This document shows, in pieces, positions 9,541-20,400 of a stretch of 27,271 bases of DNA. A program made the translations under genes and the position numbers. The notes beneath the pieces were generated by a model that saw only the letters and a list, made by a program, of their open reading frames with translations, was not told the DNA's origin and did not search any database. The stretch is from Perkinsus olseni (Eukaryota; Perkinsozoa; Perkinsida): contig JABANN010000469.1 of assembly GCA_013115125.1 (NCBI GenBank), positions 1 to 27,271 of the forward strand, in the 5' to 3' direction. Every line of letters begins with the position of its first letter. Position 1 is the first letter of the stretch.

Positions 9541-12051
9541 TCAAACTCTCTCAGTGGCCGCCAGTGGATTGCCAGACCATCTGCCCTTCGCACGGCCCTT
9601 GCCCTTTCCCTTGCCGTGCCGTCTATGGTCACCCTGGTCGTGCTGATGCCACGGCCGCGGCCGATGGGGTTGTTCCCGCACAGCCGCAGCCTCCTCCAGA
9701 GCTGCCAGCCGCCTGGCCTCCCTCTCGCTCCTCTCAAATTCTTCCACTAACCGCACAGCTTCCTGCGCTGCCCTCTCCTCCTCCATCACAGCAGCCAACG
9801 CGCTCGGCCGTCTAACGCCAGGCGTCACGTCCATCCCCCAAGAACAGCGATCGTTCGGTCGAGAGCTCGAGGACGACGATGAGCTGCTGCTGGCCCGCTG
9901 CTCTTCGATCACCTCCGACAACCGTTTCTCGCTCCGCTGTTTCGGAGGACTGGCCCACGGACACGATCGTTGCTGGGCTTGGGAGATTCTCTTGCCAGCA
10001 AAGATGAAGTCACCCAAGGTCGGTGTGCGGGGCTGCGGGCCGGAGTCGGACACATCGCTAACAGACCGCTGCCGAGGCGACCGCATTACAGGATCGGGTT
10101 GAGCCCGAGGAGCGGTTGGAGCCACTGGATGAATCGCTCTCGGTGATTTCGCATGCGCCGTCGACTGGACTTCCTTCCATTGATGGCTACCACTAGCCGA
10201 CGCCCGCCTGACACCCTCCGTTATCACCTCTTGCTGCTTCACGACTTTATCAAGCCGTTTCTGCTGACGAATCTCCAGACTCTTCAGCGACCCTCCAACC
10301 CCACAACTCGTCCTCCGTTTATTTTCCTCTGGCTTCTCCTCTGCCACCTCCACTGAAACTTCCTCCCCTTGAGACACAGCCATATGGCGTTCCATATGCT
10401 CAACAATAGCCTCCTTCGAAAGCAGGCCCCCTAGGATGTCCGCTGGCCGCTCGAACGGTCTTCTGTGGAACAGAGAAAGCTCGCCTCTCTCTCGCCGTTC
10501 CACGACACGCTTCAGCAAAGGCGAGAGGCACTTCAACAACCTCTCCACGACATCAGGCGACTTAGCGTGCAAGAGCAAGATATTGCACAGTAAAGTAACA
10601 ACGCAGTAGTCAACTAATAAAGGGAACCTTACAAACCCACAGGCGAGGGGGTCCACAACACACAGCTCATTGGCGGCCTTCAGAGCCGAGCCGATGCCGA
10701 TGCTAGACCGAGCCAGCTGGCATTGGGCCAATACCTGCAAGCCCGGTACTCGACCCGGCGACCCCCTTGGGATGATAGGAAGGTTGGCCTTGACCAAAGC
10801 GACGGCGTGACCGGGTGAACCACTGATGGCTACGGCCTGACCAGCGCCTACCTCTGTTCCGGCGTCCACCCATTGGGTCAAATCCCGCAGGCGACTGGCG
10901 AGTATCCGACCGTCTTCCATCTGGACCAAGCATTGGTCGCCGAAGATGCAGACACTGTGAGCTGTAACGTCAGCTCCGAAGCGATGAGCGCATCTTGCCA
11001 CTAGCGAATGACCACCTTGAAGTTTGGATTCCTTCACAATTGGCAGGTCCGCGGTATAGAGGTCCCCCACAGCCGATAACAGCAATATACGGTTCGAACC
11101 TCGAGGCAGCGCTATTGATACAAGAACAGCACCACTGATGGCCTGCACGGTCCAACCATCATCGCCAGCCTTCCCTTCGGTGGTGGCCTCCACCTTAACC
11201 CTCGTCGGCAAGGGGCACACTCCACCACCCCACACATAGAGCTCCGACCCGTTCCCTCTGAGGGCCGCCGAAAGCGTACCATTGGCGAACACTCGACCCA
11301 CCCCCTTCAGTCGGGAGACTATCTGCGGCTCTACACTGGCCTGGGTGAAATCAACGCCAAGCTGACCGGCAGAATTGTCCCCCCAAGCCCACACCAAGTG
11401 TGTGTCAGCATCCACAGCAAGACAGTGTTTGTCACCAATGGCGATATCGCTACAGGGGCTCACAAAATGCTTCACAATAGCTGGCGTCTTGCACACGTCC
11501 ACATGCAGCGACCGGCCACACTGACCGAACTTGTTACTGCCGGCCAAATAGGTGTGGCCCTCGGCATCGAGGAACATAGAGTTGTCGACAGACGCCAAGG
11601 CCTTCGTTATCGGGACACCACAGAACCGTCCCGGATCGATCAGGACAGGATCTACCCGACTCTGGTCGTCCCCGGTGGCCAGTCGGTAGCCCTGACCGAA
11701 GCCCCAGACCGCGACGTGGCCCAACTCGCACACGCACACTGTGTGGAAGGCGCTGCAGGAGACGGAGGAGGGCACCTCCTCTTTAGGGAGCACCACTTGC
11801 CTTGCTCGGTTCTGGTCAGCATTGTGAGAGAACTGGCCATACCCTAGAGCTAGGTTGGTGGTCTTTCCCCACGTATACAGGGACAGTGAAGAGGTGACAT
11901 CCTCGAACAAAGCAGCTGAGTGCTTGCCGCAGGAGACCACGTCGTCAACCGTCAGCCCCCCTCCGCGGTCCAGGGCATCCAGCGCCCGGATCAGTGGCGA
12001 TGATGGCAAGGGTCCAACGCCCGATTTGCCCTGTGAATCCTCGTTAGCCAT
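9541..12051 (-). CDS. RCC1-repeat protein with IBtk-like C-terminal tail
   Basis: A single frame of 836 codons starts at ATG 12051. The N-terminal half is a series of RCC1 beta-propeller blades, recognisable by LYTWGKTTNLALGYG, HVAVWGFGQGYRLATGDD, TYLAGSNKFGQCG, VWAWGDNSAGQLGVD and ELYVWGGG. A helical segment follows (SPDVVERLLKCLSPLLKRVV). The C-terminal half is disordered and holds two related tryptophan motifs near residues 699 and 738 (CPWASPP...LSEVIEEQ and CSWGMDV...LAAVMEEE). It then has a Ser run, a charged coiled coil (EEFERSEREARRLAALEE) and a basic GKGKGKGRAKG end. RCC1 blades plus repeated W...EE motifs recall inhibitor-of-Bruton-kinase-type proteins, but no BTB domain is visible. 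A stop-free 72-nt candidate intron lies at 10561-10632 (GTAAGG donor, AT-rich). Removing it takes out a Val/Leu/Cys-rich patch, so the true protein is probably about 24 residues shorter. Confidence 0.85.
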   Translation of the reverse strand: MANEDSQGKSGVGPLPSSPLIRALDALDRGGGLTVDDVVSCGKHSAALFEDVTSSLSLYTWGKTTNLALGYGQFSHNADQNRARQVVLPKEEVPSSVSCSAFHTVCVCELGHVAVWGFGQGYRLATGDDQSRVDPVLIDPGRFCGVPITKALASVDNSMFLDAEGHTYLAGSNKFGQCGRSLHVDVCKTPAIVKHFVSPCSDIAIGDKHCLAVDADTHLVWAWGDNSAGQLGVDFTQASVEPQIVSRLKGVGRVFANGTLSAALRGNGSELYVWGGGVCPLPTRVKVEATTEGKAGDDGWTVQAISGAVLVSIALPRGSNRILLLSAVGDLYTADLPIVKESKLQGGHSLVARCAHRFGADVTAHSVCIFGDQCLVQMEDGRILASRLRDLTQWVDAGTEVGAGQAVAISGSPGHAVALVKANLPIIPRGSPGRVPGLQVLAQCQLARSSIGIGSALKAANELCVVDPLACGFVRFPLLVDYCVVTLLCNILLLHAKSPDVVERLLKCLSPLLKRVVERRERGELSLFHRRPFERPADILGGLLSKEAIVEHMERHMAVSQGEEVSVEVAEEKPEENKRRTSCGVGGSLKSLEIRQQKRLDKVVKQQEVITEGVRRASASGSHQWKEVQSTAHAKSPRAIHPVAPTAPRAQPDPVMRSPRQRSVSDVSDSGPQPRTPTLGDFIFAGKRISQAQQRSCPWASPPKQRSEKRLSEVIEEQRASSSSSSSSSSRPNDRCSWGMDVTPGVRRPSALAAVMEEERAAQEAVRLVEEFERSEREARRLAALEEAAAVREQPHRPRPWHQHDQGDHRRHGKGKGKGRAKGRWSGNPLAATERV

Positions 12052-12366
12052 GATCGAGGTGAAATTCTCCTACTCAAGGCCAATCCCGATTTTTTCTTGC
12101 ATTTCCTGCAATTATGTCAATTCCGAGAACGCATGGTCCGTGCTGCTTGAGTGTTGGTCGATGCTGCTCTCACCGCCCTTCCCGTGGGGTCCTCCTGCAC
12201 CAGTCGAGAGGAATCTGCATGGTATAACTCTGGATGACCTCATCAAAGTCAACGTCGGTCGGTAACTGCGATCGAGCCTCAGTCAAGGACCCTTCGTAAC
12301 GCACTGCGCCGCCTTCGCCTAGAGGTCCTGGCGTCCTCAAGGAACCGTGTTTTCGTGTAAAAATCA
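12052..12366. other. Divergent intergenic region between RCC1 gene and kinase gene
   Basis: About 315 bp separate the RCC1-gene start (minus) from the candidate kinase start (plus). Open frames exist on both strands but none has convincing codon content. I take it as a shared promoter region and see no named motif. Confidence 0.4.
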
Positions 12367-15300
12367 ATGGCAGAATCGATTCTGAGTTTCAGATTCACTC
12401 GAGCGGTAGACCTCAGTGCTGGCCTCGTCGATGCTTCAGTCGTGACTGCATGCCTCTGTGTATGGTCCCTTAGGTAAGGAAGGTGCTGTCGGAGGCTCTC
12501 CAACCGGCTCTACCTCCAGCGACTCCGACGATACCCCTCCACGTCCGGCCCTTGGTCGGAATGCCAGCCTGCGAGACCTCCGCAAGGACGAAAAGAAGCT
12601 GGGCAAGGGCAGCTTCGGTGAGGTCCTTTGCGTGAGGATCTCCACCGACCCCTCGGGTGAGCCAGCAACGGTCACTGCCGCTGTAACCTTCCGCCAGGCC
12701 GCCTGTACGCTTTGAAGAGCCTTCGCAAGCGCGACGTGGAGCAGGGGCAGTTGTCTGGTACGCCCCAGTCCGCATCAAAGTCTCTTCCCGGTACCATTCA
12801 GGTCAAGTGGAGCGGGAGATCTCGGTGCAATCCCGACTACCAGCCCATCCTAACATACTCAGACTCTACTCTCACTTCGAGGACAGGGAGTACGTCTACC
12901 TTCTACTGGAGTACTGTGCCAAAGGTCGGACGATGCTCCCCTCGAGTCGTGTGGAGGACTACCATAGGTGAACTGTATCACCTTCTCCGAACGCAGCATA
13001 AGCGCCGATTTCCCGTGGAAAGAGCCGCCAGGTAGGCGTCGTGTTGCGCTGATTTTTATGGCCCCTTCCATACCGCACCATTCGTAACTTTCTACCTCCT
13101 CTTTCACGTGTGTTGATAGCTCACCACCGTCAGGTACTTCCTCATGGCCGCCCAAGCAGTTGGCCATCTCCACTCACACGGTATAATCCATCGAGACATC
13201 AAACCAGTACCGCCCTTGCTGAGCCCGCTGCATTCGATTCGCCCCGTCGCAGGAGAACCTGCTCATCACGGCTGATGATACTCTTAAACTGGCGGACTTC
13301 GGCTGGTGTGCTGAGCTGCCCCCACCCGTCTCCGGCCATGCCGGTCACGCCAGACGGTACACGTTCTGCGGAACCCTGGACTACCTATCGCCGGAGATGG
13401 TACCTGATGGTCGCCATGCGCCCAGGGCGTCATTGTATCGCGCTCTAGTAGTTGCTGGGTCGAGGGCACAACCACAGCATCGACCTGTGGGGCCTTGGAG
13501 TCTTGCTGTACGAGTTGCTTGCCGGTCGACCTCCCTTCAATGCTACGGACCAGAGGACCGTCGTCAACAACATCATCAACGTGAAGTACCACAGGCCCGA
13601 GTGTCTTCGCCATCGCTTCTTCCGGCATGCTGTGCAGGCTCACGTTCCCTGCCGACTTCCCCTTAGTGGCCGAGGATCTTGTTCGGCGCCTCCTTGTGAG
13701 AGATGAGGGTGCTCGCCCTACACATCGGCTCGTCCCGACCATCTTCCTTTAGGGCGCCGCTGCACCATTGGTGAAGTGTTGGCCCATCCACTCTGTACCT
13801 CGATCGGGTCCGCTCAACCTGCTTTACCTCGCCGACCAGTGGCACAGCAGGTGGGACCGCCAGGGCTTCAACAGAAACATGCTACGGTCTCTGCAGCCCT
13901 GCTCACCGGCTGCTCTACCAGCAGCTGTAGTCAAGAAGGCACCCTCTCAACAAAGGGATCGAGGCAACAGTCATCCCGGTCTAGTACGAGTCCCGACTTT
14001 GCGGGTAGCGTCTCTATCACCGGCCCCCTCCTCCCAGTGCAGTTGGTCAGTAGACACTGGAGCAGCCAGCCCAAGCTCAGCAGCCGCCGGCCAGGGAGCT
14101 TCCGCACTACCTCCATCGAAGCCTCATTCAGTGCCCTAAAGCGCCTCCCTCTCTCGAACCCCCATCACAGGTGCCCAAGAAAGGCAGTACATTGTTTTCA
14201 CGTTGCGCAGGTTTCTATGGTGGTCGCGTCGCCCTCGGTACAATATCGACCTCTGCCGAGCGGGAACCTGTCGGTGTGTTATCCCCCACAGCGAGGTCGT
14301 CACAATCCCCCCTCGAAGCTGGTCGTTATTCAATCTTCTATCAGGCGTTTCAGCAGTCAAGCCGCCGTCTAGCGGGACCCCTGTAAGCCAGCCCGAGCCC
14401 ATGATGACTCGAAACAGTTCACGGCCAGGTGACAGTGCGAGTGTCCGGTCGCCATCTACCTCAGCCCGAACCCGTCGGAGCCCTCGCCCCCACCTTGGGC
14501 TTGTAAGCGAGCCTTCTCCGCCGTGATTCGTTCACGCCTCTCTGTAGCCAATCCCTTCACGAGTCCTTCGCCGGCAGCATCTGCAGGCCCCCGGTCTATC
14601 ATCGTCGCCTGCAGTCCCCACTGCCGGGCTTCCGTGATGTTGACCAGAGCTCGCTGGTAGTATTATCGCGATGGGGTCAGAGTTACTTCACACGGTGCAG
14701 GTTCTCGATGCCTCCTCCTTTTTGTCGCTGGACGACTCTTTTGTTGCTACTACGGACACCCTAGGCAGTCAGACCAGCGCCCAGCCTCCCCCGAGGGTAC
14801 CAAGCATTCACTGTGTTCCTTGTCCTCACGCCTTCCTGGTCAGTTCGTCGCTGTGCCGGCCGCCTCGGTCGCTGTTGTTGCCCCTCAGCAACGGCCATGG
14901 GGAACAGCGCCCTCCGTGGCTCCAGCAGGGAGTTGGGGGACTGCCCCGACCCTCCTGCCCCACCCTTCGCTGGGACCCTGCGGTAGCTTCCGCCCCACTC
15001 AATGAAGCATGCCCCTGCAGAGCATTCATTTCCGTAGGCATCTTTGTTGCGCTCCAGGGCTGTCCTTCGAGAGGATGTACTTGGCAGTTTGACGCAGTCC
15101 GATGCTTCGCTCCATGAGAGGCCTCCTCAGACCGACACCGGCATTCTTGAACCGCGTGGGTCCCCCGCTGAGGACCGCTCAGATTGGCCCGACCGTTGGT
15201 GGCAACGGTGGAAGGACCATGGTTCTTTATCTGAGTAATTCAGCCCATGATACGGTTGTTCAAATCTTGCGCTCTCCTCAGCTACGACCATCAACGTCCT

Positions 15301-15522
15301 CATCGCCTTCCAAGTGTCCTGGGCGTGCTACCTACAACCGAGATGGAGGAACCTGAGGAGTCAGATGCTGGACAGGTTCCCGTCCCTGCAACCCGATATG
15401 GACGAGAAAGATTAGAGGTGAGCTTTCGTCATGAGTTCGATCGGGCGCCACCAGTCTTTGTCAGGTTGGTACACCTGTCCACCGTAGCACACGCGCAGGC
15501 GTTGATGAGCCTGCGTGAATGA
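12367..15522 (+). CDS. Aurora-type Ser/Thr kinase with long Ser/Pro-rich tail
   Basis: The catalytic exons are about 12474-12656, 12698-12757, 12802-12924, 12968-13031, 13134-13206, 13253-13399, 13452-13600, 13638-13708 and from 13753. Most introns are 37-52 nt; one is 102. Kinase landmarks are LGKGSFGEV, the VAIK Lys in YALKSLRKRD, the helix-C Glu in VEREISVQSRL, HRDIKPENLL, ADFGW and the T-loop RRYTFCGTLDYLSPEM. IDLWGLGVLLYELLAGRPPF and GEVLAHPL complete the domain. ADFGW plus FCGTLDYLxPEM is the Aurora signature; these kinases act in chromosome segregation. The activation segment is about eight residues longer than in animal Auroras (PPVSGHAGHA before RRYT). After about 13800 the product turns Ser/Pro-rich. 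Further exons are likely (for example 14701-14796 and from 14844, PQQRPWGTAPS), but the tail and its end (15238 or 15522) are unresolved. The first exon (ATG 12367) is a guess, because the exon that begins the kinase has no ATG in frame. Confidence 0.85.
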
Positions 15523-15585
15523 TGACACCGTTACCTGTCACTAATACTTCGATCGTATTAGAGAGTACATTTTTACATCTTACTA

Positions 15586-16383
15586 ATGGTTTTGAGTACG
15601 GATATCGCGGGGCTGTCCGTAAGTGCTCGCAGCTACATGTTGGGGGCCCTACTACCGATGTCCCACCCCAATGCCTATAGTGCTGCTACTGGCGGGAGAA
15701 GATTTACGACTGGCTCTGTGCCGCCGCCACCACCACCGCAGTACTATCTACAGCAGTCGAGGCAGTTAGGACATCATCCGCTTCGGGCTCCGGCTGTTGA
15801 CGATCAGAGTAGTGGATCTGGAAGTGCTATGAGGAGGCAACTTTATAAAACTAAAGTAAGCGCTCAATACTCAGCCCAGCGTCAACGTCGCTGTTGTTTT
15901 CAGTTTTGTCGTCACTATATCAGAGGAAGCTGCAAGTACGGTGACCATTGCACCTACGCTCACTGCGTGGAGGAGCTTGCTGCCCGTCCTAACTTTTACA
16001 AGACCAAAATTTGCACGCGTCCGAGTTGCTGTGATCCTGATTGTCAATATGCCCATTCGATATACGAACTACGGGACTTTTATTCGAGGAATGCTGATAA
16101 GATCTGCCCGGCTTTCGTGGTCGGCCAGTGTAATGACCCCTCCTGCCCGATGTCGCACAGTAGGATTCAAGCTAGTGAGATGATATTGGCTCAATGCTTC
16201 AATCTGGTAAACTCCGATGCCGCCAAAGCAAGCCGTTCAATCTCCGACCTACTTCCTTCAAAGGTGTCAGAAGGCACACCCGTCATCTCTGGCCCAGCTG
16301 TTGCCACAAAGCTCGCACCAGAGTTGTCGGAGTCTCTATTGATGTTCTATTCTCAACGAGGTGACTATCGCTATCAACGGTAG
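15586..16383 (+). CDS. Triple CCCH zinc-finger RNA-binding protein
   Basis: The frame is open for 265 codons. A 48-nt in-frame intron with a GTAAGC donor and TTTTCAG acceptor (15856-15903) would reduce it to 249 aa and create a canonical leader-finger junction, YKTK followed by FCRHYIRGSCKYGDHCTYAH. Finger 1 is C-x7-C-x5-C-x3-H (about residues 92-110). Finger 2, led by FYKTKIC, is C-x5-C-x3-C-x3-H (127-141). Finger 3, KICPAFVVGQCNDPSCPMSH, is C-x7-C-x4-C-x3-H (158-175). The YKTK leaders are those of TTP-like CCCH proteins that bind AU-rich RNA and control mRNA stability. The N-terminus has a Pro run (VPPPPPPQYY) and the C-terminus is Ser-rich. Start ATG 15586 is the first; Met codons slightly downstream are possible alternatives. 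Confidence 0.88.
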   Translation: MVLSTDIAGLSVSARSYMLGALLPMSHPNAYSAATGGRRFTTGSVPPPPPPQYYLQQSRQLGHHPLRAPAVDDQSSGSGSAMRRQLYKTKVSAQYSAQRQRRCCFQFCRHYIRGSCKYGDHCTYAHCVEELAARPNFYKTKICTRPSCCDPDCQYAHSIYELRDFYSRNADKICPAFVVGQCNDPSCPMSHSRIQASEMILAQCFNLVNSDAAKASRSISDLLPSKVSEGTPVISGPAVATKLAPELSESLLMFYSQRGDYRYQR

Positions 16384-17466
16384 AGGGCTTGGCATCATTC
16401 CTTCAGAGCCGATGCTATCACTAGAAGAAGGTCGCCTTGTCGAACCGGTAGTAGGTATCATATCGCATTTTTGGTCGCTGGATGAAGTAAAGGAGTGTTA
16501 ATCGTATTCAAAAAAGCGTGATCACCATCTTACGCCTGCGGCATTAGCGGCTAAGTACGCTGACGGCGCAAGATCTGTTACATAGCAATACTTGTAACAT
16601 CTTTCATCATCATTGGTGTGACTTGGCTCGCTGCCTTGTTCCGTTTGACCTCAACAAGGGTTATCAAGGCGAGCTGTAGTCTCGTGGCGGGTCCACAGGT
16701 TTCATTATTTGCGGGGCCGCTTTCTCTTTTTTAGAGTATCATTTCTTAGTCATCAGCTCATAGCAAATAGGTAAACCAAATGACAGTATGTTCAGGCTCA
16801 GTCAGACTCGTGACCGCCCAAGATGTTCATGCTCACTTCTTGAGTGCAAACATCGTAGCCGTAGTCGTCCGGTTATAACTCGGTCAACTTTCCCTGCTGT
16901 CATGTCCCATAACTCTTACATTCGATAACACATCTTAACTATTCTACCTATCTATTCTCTATCTATTTTCCACTAGTAGAAGAACATCACAACCAGTGTC
17001 GTTGCTTGGTGGAAAAATATCCATTGCAGGAAGGCCTACTCTCACTACCAGTCGTTTACTATCACTCCCATTTTGTGTTCAGTACTCAATAAATTGACAA
17101 GACACTTCACGGGGGGAAGGAGCATTCAAGAGGAAGATACAGTCCGGTCAAAAAAATTGTCCAGAGCTGATCTTGATGATTTGAAGTATGAACATTCGGA
17201 GACTTCAGAGCTCACTAGATCCGGTGCTGCTCTGATGGGTGCAACTTCCAACTCAAGCCGTGGAGACCTTCAGAAACAGTTTTCCGAGACAGGCACCACA
17301 CACTAGGCCAAATCAGACAGATGGCATGCAAACTTAGACAAATATTTCGGCGAGGTCTGGTGGAAGCACGCTAAGCCTCGGAGTATGTTCAGTCGTAGCC
17401 TAGAGCCCTGCAGAAAGCCTTCATCAACCGTGAGACAGCCTGCATGAGAGCAGAGATTGAGAGCGC
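16384..17466. other. Convergent intergenic region, 1.1 kb
   Basis: This stretch lies between the 3' ends of the CCCH gene and the first helical-repeat gene. It includes a CTAT-rich pyrimidine tract near 16940-16975. A plus-strand frame at 17073-17306 has a charged, protein-like composition (KKLSRADLDDLKYEHSETSE) but no ATG at its start. It could be an exon of a small gene whose first exon I cannot find, or part of the CCCH gene 3' UTR. Nothing else is recognised. Confidence 0.4.
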
Positions 17467-20400
17467 TCAATGACCAGCAGTCGGGCTCTCACCTGCGTAA
17501 TGAGCGGCGGCCGAGGGGAAGCTCGCGCCCCGATTTCTCAGGGCTAGTGAGAGTGCTTCGCGTCTTTGCATGGGGGTGGCAGCCGTGATACCCACTAGCT
17601 TCCACAGGTCGCCAGGGGGGTAATCATTCAGAGGGACGGGGAAGACCACCCTTTGAGATGGTCGAAGGACCCACAGGTTTACCAAAGCATTCGCTGTGTG
17701 GCGTGTAACTGGAAAGACAGCTGCGGAGAGGCTGTTAACGCAGTCGAAAGAAGTCGGCCTACTCGGTCTGGAGAGTAAACTCTGTCGTATGCTTTTCGCT
17801 GAATACACCGAAAGGCGCAGCTTGGCTTTTGCCAACGCCCACAGCGCGAGTCCCTGAGGCGCAAGAGTTGGCGAGTAACTGCCCGGGTGTTTAGAGCCGG
17901 GCAAGGACCACCTGCGTCTCAGCAGGTAGTTGTGGCAGCGCGTCCGTGACCCATGAGCTCATCTCCTGAACTTCGTCCAACCGATCTCTCCACGCAAACG
18001 ACCACATGATCGACGCTAAGTTAGCTGCATCTACTGAGGAACAGAGGCATTCTCACATGGCAGTATCGGGAGGGTGTTGCAGCAATGGCGCTCGTCGCCT
18101 ACCTCTTCCGGCTGCCGCGGTGCTGTCTGTGAGAATACCGTTCAAGCGCTGCCATACCCCATCAAAAACACTGAGGATGGTAACTCACAGCCGTGGCTCT
18201 CGCGAACGGGCAGCACTCTAGCGGAGAAATGGCGGCAGAATTCGTGGCTCACCCGTCTGCTGTGCTCCCCTCGACTCTGGCCAATGCAAATGCTAGAACA
18301 CCGAGGTCGTGGAGGTTCATCGTACGCACCGCACACGAGACAGATGTTTTCTCGATCGTGCACCATGGCGGCAACTGACGGCGGCTGATGAACCTTACAC
18401 AACTACGAGTTCGCAGTAGCCCTACAGTGTTGCCTGTTAATTTGTGGATGGCCCAAAGGGCGTTAGCCAGTTCCGCCCCTTCAAAATCGTCCAGCGAAAC
18501 TTGGCCCAGCGGATTTAGGCTTGGCGTGGCGTTTACTATGATAGAGTCGATGCTGCCTTTGCCGCATGCCCAGAGAATGCGGCTTATCTGGCCAGGACTG
18601 AAGCCTTGCCAGCCTCGCCGGTAACACTCATCAACCAGGGTCTCCATGATGGGCGAGTAAGGGGGCAAACCTGTCCGGCCGGTCGAGGCGGGACCTGATG
18701 CAATGGCAATGGATCAAGGTCGCCCATGCTCGCCATCGTTCGCCTAACACCGAGTCAAAGACAGATCCGGAATGTCCACATGCGCTACGGCGGAGAAGCC
18801 TACCTTCCTTCAACGCACCCGAGGGATGCTCAACTAGAGCCGCGAAGAAGTCACTGAGCGTTGCCGTAGTAACTTGCCGGAGATCCTGAGAAACTTAAAT
18901 ATCAGCCGAGCCCGGCAGTCATCGGTAGTGCGAGTAATAGCGATAACAACAGGAATGGGGCCGGCGAAACCCTTTCGTTGAACCCAGCTAGTGTCGCTCC
19001 GAGGCTGTGTGGACTGGATGCGGAAGCCCCAAGCTCACCAGCCTGCCCTGTCTAAGTATCGTGAGCAGCAGCTTGGAGGCCTCTCGGCAACGCCTTTTCC
19101 CGCTCGAAAGGGCGATGCAAACCTCCAAAACCCACAGTGGATCCGCAGAGCCGACCTAAACCACTGAACTGTTGAAGAAGTCGATTGCACAACAGTACTT
19201 CAAGAGACTGTAGCGCTGCATCGACCAAGGCGTCGGGCAACAGGTGAGCAGCTTTCATCCTCCCCAGGGCAACAAGCAGCCGCTGCTCGGGAGGGAGGCC
19301 ACTTCGCTCGTCCAACCGTGCCACGTGTTCGGCAACGGCCGCCACCTCTTGCAGAGGAGCGTGTCGAGTGAAGCGTATCAAAAGCGCCATAGCCTCCACC
19401 TTGGCTGACATCAGACCGTCGGAGGGAAGCGCGAGCACGTCGGACCACTGACCTTTTCGCGGAGTGCCATTGCCGAGCTCTCGTACAACAGCCGCTGTTC
19501 TCTTCCACATCGCTGCGACAAGTCTAAGAAGATGACTCAGCGGGGGATCCGTGGTACTCTATTCGTACTCCGCAGTTCCACTGCTGGTCGCTCCTGCTGA
19601 CGACGGCAAGGCCCCAGTCAGGCAGCTGAGGTCATTAAGGCTCATGAAGGCGACGGCTTCTCGAAGGCCCGGCGCCAACTTATCGAGGCTCAGCCAGATT
19701 GGGAGCTGCACGGAGGCAGTCTACGAGCCTGTCGTGGTTGGACTGTACCTTGCCGTCGTGCAGTTTAAGAGCAGCCCGGACAAGACGCAACATTGACTTG
19801 GCATTCAGAATGCTGAAGTCCATAGCCATCAACGGGTGCGACACTCCGATGGTGATGTCGGTGAGCCTGTCAACTCCGACGCGGGCGCATGCCCACACGA
19901 CACCGCTCATTGCGGGGGCCGTGACCCCAGCCCATGCGCCAGCTTCGCAGTGAGAGACCAGCCGGGCCATGGCCGCTCGATAAGCAGAGGCGAGCGAATG
20001 TCCTAAACAGCAAGCAGGCATGGCAAATGTCCACGTACGGGGAGTCCAGCAGGACACCAGTATCTCACCCGGATCAGAAGGGGCCCAGGCCAGACCCATG
20101 GACTGCAGGAGCGATGCCAGCCGGCTTGGGGTCAGGTTGGCCAGAACCTGGAAGGTTTTCGCTAGAGGGCCACCGAGCAGGCAGCGAATGAGTTTCGAGA
20201 GTGACAGGCCCTGATGGTAGAGGCTTCCTTCACGGTGCTACCAGTCGCTCGCCGTTGATGGCCTGGGCAATTGCCTCGCACAGTGGAGCTCGCCTCCTCC
20301 GCATCCTGGCCAAAGACCAGCATAGCTCCTCGACACAAGCCTCATACACACAGGGTTCGAGGGCTGCCTGAGAGGGAGTGGGGCTACGATCGCTATACAG

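Noticed and set aside
11398-12265. Long plus-strand ORFs (149 and 136 codons)
   Set aside because: They are mirror frames of the RCC1 repeat region, whose minus-strand frame is clearly coding.
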